Assembly: GCA_022009755.1 (NCBI GenBank)
Contig: CP091722.1
Location: forward strand, 690,001 to 754,000
DNA length: 64,000 bases
Direction of reading: 5' to 3'
Source: Oscillospiraceae bacterium
GTDB taxonomy: Bacteria > Bacillota > Clostridia > Christensenellales > QALW01
Shown: positions 61,432 to 64,000 of the stretch, piece after piece
How positions within the stretch are numbered: the first letter of the stretch is position 1
Layout of the letters: each line of letters opens with the position of its first letter
Program-made: the position numbers and the translations under genes
The notes under the pieces: generated by a model
Told to the model about the DNA's origin: nothing
The model's input: the letters and a program-made list of their open reading frames with translations, nothing else
The model's database searches: none

Positions 61432-61608
61432 AGTAACCTCCAAAAAAATAAGCCCGGCACATGGTACAAGCGTACCTATGTTCCGAGCGCACTCGACATC
61501 TTATCTGACAGGCGGCCTGCAAAGCATAGTGCTTTACGATCCCCTACACTACGGTGTACTGTCCTCCGATGACAAAGAAATTATAACACCGAATTATGAA
61601 TTTTTCAA
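61432..61608 (-). promoter_or_regulatory. Promoter and structured leader of the acetyltransferase gene
   Basis: On the minus strand, TTGAAA (61603-61608) and TATAAT (61580-61585) are 17 bases apart. The leader contains a stem GGTAC-GCTT-GTACC (about 61465-61480) shortly before CCGGGCTTATTTTTTT and the ribosome site. Another stem may form around 61540-61560 (ACACCGTAGTGT). This layout fits attenuation or antibiotic-responsive control, but no leader peptide is proven. Confidence 0.6.
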
Positions 61609-61614
61609 CCCAGA

Positions 61615-61676
61615 GTGACCGGTAGGGGGATGAAAATCTCCGGGACCTTTTCGGTCGGGCAACGGCCCGGGGTCAC
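61615..61676 (+). other. Candidate cos/packaging site upstream of the small terminase gene
   Basis: Between the acetyltransferase promoter and the terminase gene is a GC-rich, gene-free block. It is bounded by an inverted repeat, GTGACC ... GGTCAC. Inside are GACC-TTTTC-GGTC and CGGGCAACGGCCCG hairpins and the tract GGTAGGGGGATGAAAATCTC. Its place between HNH and TerS is where cos sites lie in many HK97-like phages. This is inference from position and symmetry. Confidence 0.4.
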
Positions 61677-61726
61677 GTGTGCGAAAAAGGCGAAATCAAA
61701 AGGGTAATTAAGGGAGGTGAACTTGA

Positions 61727-62275
61727 ATGCCCACAAAATCGAATAACACAGGCGGGCGCGGCGGCGCAAGACCCGGTGCGGGAAGAAAGAAATCCGCAGT
61801 CAAGGACAAGGCTGAAAACGGTAATCCCGGCGGCAGAAAACTTGAAGTGCTGGATATTCCCGAAGTCGAGGGTGTTGAAATGCCAAAGCCCCATGATTTT
61901 CTTTCTGCCGAGCAGCGGGACGGCAGTGTCCTGCAGGCGCAGGAAATTTACACGGAAACCTGGCAATGGCTCAAAGGCATCGGCTGCGCCGCAAAGGTGT
62001 CGCCGCAGCTCTTGGAGCGCTACGCCATGTGTTCCGCTCGTTGGGTGCAGTGCGAGGAAATGACCAACCGCATGGGTTTCCTCTCCAAGCACCCCACCAC
62101 GGGGAAGCCGATCCCGTCTCCGTTTATCAACATCGGCATCAACTACATGAACCAGGCGGTTCGACTCTGGAACGAGATATTCCAGATCGTGAAAGAAAAC
62201 TGCAGCACGGAATACGGCGAGTCAACGCCGCAGGATGACCTTATGGAGCGCCTGCTCCGTGCGAGAAAGGGGTAA
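61727..62275 (+). CDS. Phage terminase small subunit, P27 family
   Basis: A 182-residue protein. A basic Gly/Arg-rich start (GGRGGARPGAGRKKSAV) precedes helices typical of P27-type small terminases (AQEIYTETWQWLKGIGCAAK, SPQLLERYAMCSARWVQCEE, ending FQIVKENCSTEYG). It recognises the packaging site and recruits the large terminase, which should lie right of the window. AGGGAGGTG lies ahead of the ATG. Confidence 0.9.
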   Translation: MPTKSNNTGGRGGARPGAGRKKSAVKDKAENGNPGGRKLEVLDIPEVEGVEMPKPHDFLSAEQRDGSVLQAQEIYTETWQWLKGIGCAAKVSPQLLERYAMCSARWVQCEEMTNRMGFLSKHPTTGKPIPSPFINIGINYMNQAVRLWNEIFQIVKENCSTEYGESTPQDDLMERLLRARKG

Positions 62276-62279
62276 CACC

Positions 62280-63062
62280 ATGTTTGAAAAAGTAAATCCG
62301 TGCCACCCGGATAAGGTGGCGGACAGAATTGCCGGGGCGCTTGTCGACCTGGCATACAGAAAAGAAACCGATCCCCGTATTGCCGTAGAAGTCCTCATCG
62401 GTCACGGCGTGTGCCACATCATTGCGGAAACTTCCGTCATGCTGGACAAGGCAGATGTCACTGCCGCCGTTCACCGCATTGCAGGAAATCTCACTGTGGA
62501 CTATGTGGAAGTACCGCAGGACGGTCACCTCGCCAATAACCAGGCAGACGGCGTCCGCTGCGGCGATAACGGCATCTTCAAGGGGATGCCCGTGACTGAG
62601 GAGCAGAAAACGCTGTCCGAGATTGCACGGGACATTTTCTCCGTGTATCCCTATGACGGCAAGTACATTCTGGATGGCGACCGGCTTATCCTCTGTCAGA
62701 GTAATGCGCCTTCGGATGCGCTCCGAAAGCTGTACCCCGATGCGGAGATCAACCCGCTCGGCGACTGGACGGGCGGCACCGATGTGGACACCGGTGCTAC
62801 CAACCGCAAGCTCGGCTCGGATATGGCCGACTCCGTGACAGGCGGTGGTCTGCACGGCAAGGATCTGTCCAAGGCGGATGTGTCCGTCAACATCTACGCT
62901 TTCCTCAAAGCCCAGAAAACCGGCAAGCCCGTAACGCTCTGCTGCGCCATTGGGGACGATGCCGTGGATGGCAGACCGTATGAGGAAATTGTCGAGATTG
63001 CTCGAAAATACATCTCCGACCTTGGCGGCTTTGAGAAGTTTGCGGAATGGGGGCTGGTCTGA
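62280..63062 (+). CDS. Compact phage S-adenosylmethionine synthetase-like protein
   Basis: A 260-residue MetK-like protein, much shorter than cellular MetK (about 380-400). Recognisable blocks in order: NPCHPDKVADRIAGALVDLA (ATP and methionine site), a gate-like NNQADGVRCGDNGIFKGM, then TGATNRKLGSDMADSV, and GGGLHGKDLSKADVS (phosphate and metal site, like the HGGGAFSGKDPTKVDRS of MetK). It ends four bases into the ParB-methylase start. It may supply SAM locally to the phage methylase, or bind SAM. The synthetic activity is not proven. Confidence 0.75.
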   Translation: MFEKVNPCHPDKVADRIAGALVDLAYRKETDPRIAVEVLIGHGVCHIIAETSVMLDKADVTAAVHRIAGNLTVDYVEVPQDGHLANNQADGVRCGDNGIFKGMPVTEEQKTLSEIARDIFSVYPYDGKYILDGDRLILCQSNAPSDALRKLYPDAEINPLGDWTGGTDVDTGATNRKLGSDMADSVTGGGLHGKDLSKADVSVNIYAFLKAQKTGKPVTLCCAIGDDAVDGRPYEEIVEIARKYISDLGGFEKFAEWGLV

Positions 63063-64000
63063 TGAAAACAACGACCGAAATGCAGCTCGTCCCCATTACG
63101 AAGCTGGTACCGTATGTAAACAACGCCCGGACACACAGCCCGGAGCAGATCAATAAGCTCCGCTCCTCGCTGCGGGAGTTCGGCTTCATCAATCCCGTCA
63201 TCATCGACCGTGACTATGGCGTTATTGCCGGTCACGGTCGTATTCTTGCCGCCAAGGAGGAAGGCATCTCTGAGGTGCCGTGCGTCTTTGCCGACCACCT
63301 CACCGAAGTGCAGAAGAAAGCCTATATCATTGCCGACAACCGCATGGCGATGGACGCAGGCTGGGATGAAGAACTCCTGCGTGTGGAGATCGAGTCCCTG
63401 CAGGCGGCAGACTTTGACCCGCTCCTCACCGGTTTTGACGAAAAGGAGCTGTCGAAGCTGTTTGACGACGGCATTGAAGCCGAAGAGGACAATTTCGATG
63501 TGGATGCCGAGCTGCAAAAGCCGACCTTCACGAAGTCCGGCGACATCTGGACACTTGGCAGACACAGACTCATCTGCGGCGACAGTACAAAGAGGAAACC
63601 TACACCGCCCTTATGGACGGTCACAAGGCAAACCTCGTTATAACCGACCCGCCCTACAATGTGAACTACGAGGGCAGCGCAGGAAAAATAAAAAACGACA
63701 ACATGGCATCGGAGAAGTTTTTCGACTTCCTCTTCGATGCCTTTTCCAATATGGAGAAGGTCATGGCAGACGATGCCTCCATCTATGTGTTCCACGCCGA
63801 CACCGAGGGGCTGAATTTTCGCAAGGCATTTGATGCCGCAGGGTTCTACCTCTCCGGCTGCTGTATCTGGAAGAAACAGTCTCTGGTACTGGGACGCTCA
63901 CCGTATCAGTGGCAGCACGAGCCGTGCCTTTACGGCTGGAAGAAGAAAGGCAAGCACCAATGGTACACCGGACGCAAGGAGTCCACCATCTGGGAGTTCG
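63062..64000 (+). CDS. ParB-like/DNA methyltransferase fusion, one frame change, cut by window edge
   Basis: The N-terminal ParB/sulfiredoxin-like domain (about 1-110) reads VPYVNNARTHSPEQINKLRS and PVIIDRDYGVIAGHGRILAA. A linker rich in Asp and Glu follows. The frame changes near 63588 (after CGDST), and the methyltransferase domain begins: LVITDPPYNVNYEGSAGKIK, holding the DPPY motif of N6-adenine or N4-cytosine methylases. The rest lies beyond 64000. Such fusions are common in phages and protect phage DNA from host restriction. Translation is coupled to the MetK-like gene (TGATG). Confidence 0.9.

Larger units (their letters stand above)
49650..64000 (+). mobile_element. Prophage or phage-like element, replication to packaging-entry module (incomplete)
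   Basis: From 49.7 kb on, nearly all genes point right and overlap or lie a few bases apart. They follow a phage order: RecB/Cas4-like nuclease, SSB-like protein, family A polymerase, VapE primase-helicase, VRR-NUC, SNF2 helicase, ArpU-like regulator, HNH nuclease, small terminase, then methylase genes. No integrase, large terminase or structural gene is in the window, so the element continues to the right. Its left border is uncertain: it could begin after tRNA-fMet (42.13 kb) and include the defence island, or begin near 49.65 kb. Confidence 0.8.

Noticed and set aside
49650..64000. An integrative conjugative element instead of a prophage
   Set aside because: No relaxase, coupling protein or type IV secretion gene is visible, and HNH plus small terminase point to a phage. 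The call could change if the unseen right part lacks structural genes.

Overview
The window reads as a chromosomal segment of an anaerobic low-to-mid GC Bacillota of class Clostridia, probably from a long-read or metagenomic assembly. The evidence is the gene order priA-rpoZ-gmk-remA-yicC with mutS-mutL-miaA-miaB, the RemA (DUF370) protein, PrkC/PrpC signalling genes, purine-rich Shine-Dalgarno sites and sigma-A promoters, plus a 16S rRNA with Clostridia-type features. I cannot place it more finely without a database comparison.

Layout. (1) 1-17.8 kb, minus strand: a housekeeping cluster of Ser/Thr kinase and PP2C phosphatase, RNA modification (rlmN, rsmB, miaA, miaB), translation start and maturation (fmt, def), DNA repair and replication restart (mutS, mutL, priA), gmk, rpoZ, remA and yicC. 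(2) 18.1-23.6 kb, minus strand: one complete rRNA operon in the order 16S, tRNA-Ala, tRNA-Ile, 23S, 5S, with two tandem sigma-A promoters and a terminator. (3) 23.9-25.5 kb: two secreted, C-terminally anchored proteins. (4) 25.9-31.4 kb, plus strand: asnA, purA, purB and guaA (amide and purine synthesis). (5) 31.4-34.8 kb: a small stress cassette of SirTM sirtuin, zinc-type macrodomain and tandem NTF2-like protein, divergent from an HxlR-type redox regulator. (6) 34.9-38.8 kb: argG-argH-argF, with ArgR-like boxes on the promoter. (7) 39.3-41.8 kb: alkylation repair (ogt, alkA-like) and a membrane-anchored polysaccharide deacetylase. (8) 42.06 kb: initiator tRNA. (9) 42.6-49.5 kb: a defence island. 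(10) 49.7-64.0 kb, plus strand: the replication and packaging-entry module of a prophage or phage-like element, running off the right edge.

The defence island is the most unusual part. A ribbon-helix-helix protein and a 5-methylcytosine methyltransferase run rightward. A tightly packed six-gene operon runs leftward to meet them: two proteins sharing a short motif, a small middle component, a DUF3732-like SMC/Rad50-type ATPase, a C-protein-like HTH regulator, and a putative PD-(D/E)XK nuclease. This looks like an ABC three-component (ABC-3C) conflict system joined to a type II restriction-modification system. The phage module carries a Cas4/RecB-like nuclease (DUF2800), an SSB-like protein (DUF2815), a family A DNA polymerase, a VapE-type primase-helicase, a VRR-NUC nuclease, a SNF2 helicase, an ArpU-like late regulator, an HNH nuclease, a P27-type small terminase, a compact MetK-like protein and a ParB-methyltransferase fusion. 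An acetyltransferase gene sits in it on the opposite strand.

About 28 reading-frame changes interrupt 20 otherwise well-conserved genes, many of them essential and many at short A/T runs. They are best read as indel errors in the assembly, not as pseudogenes. Interrupted genes are annotated below over their full span.
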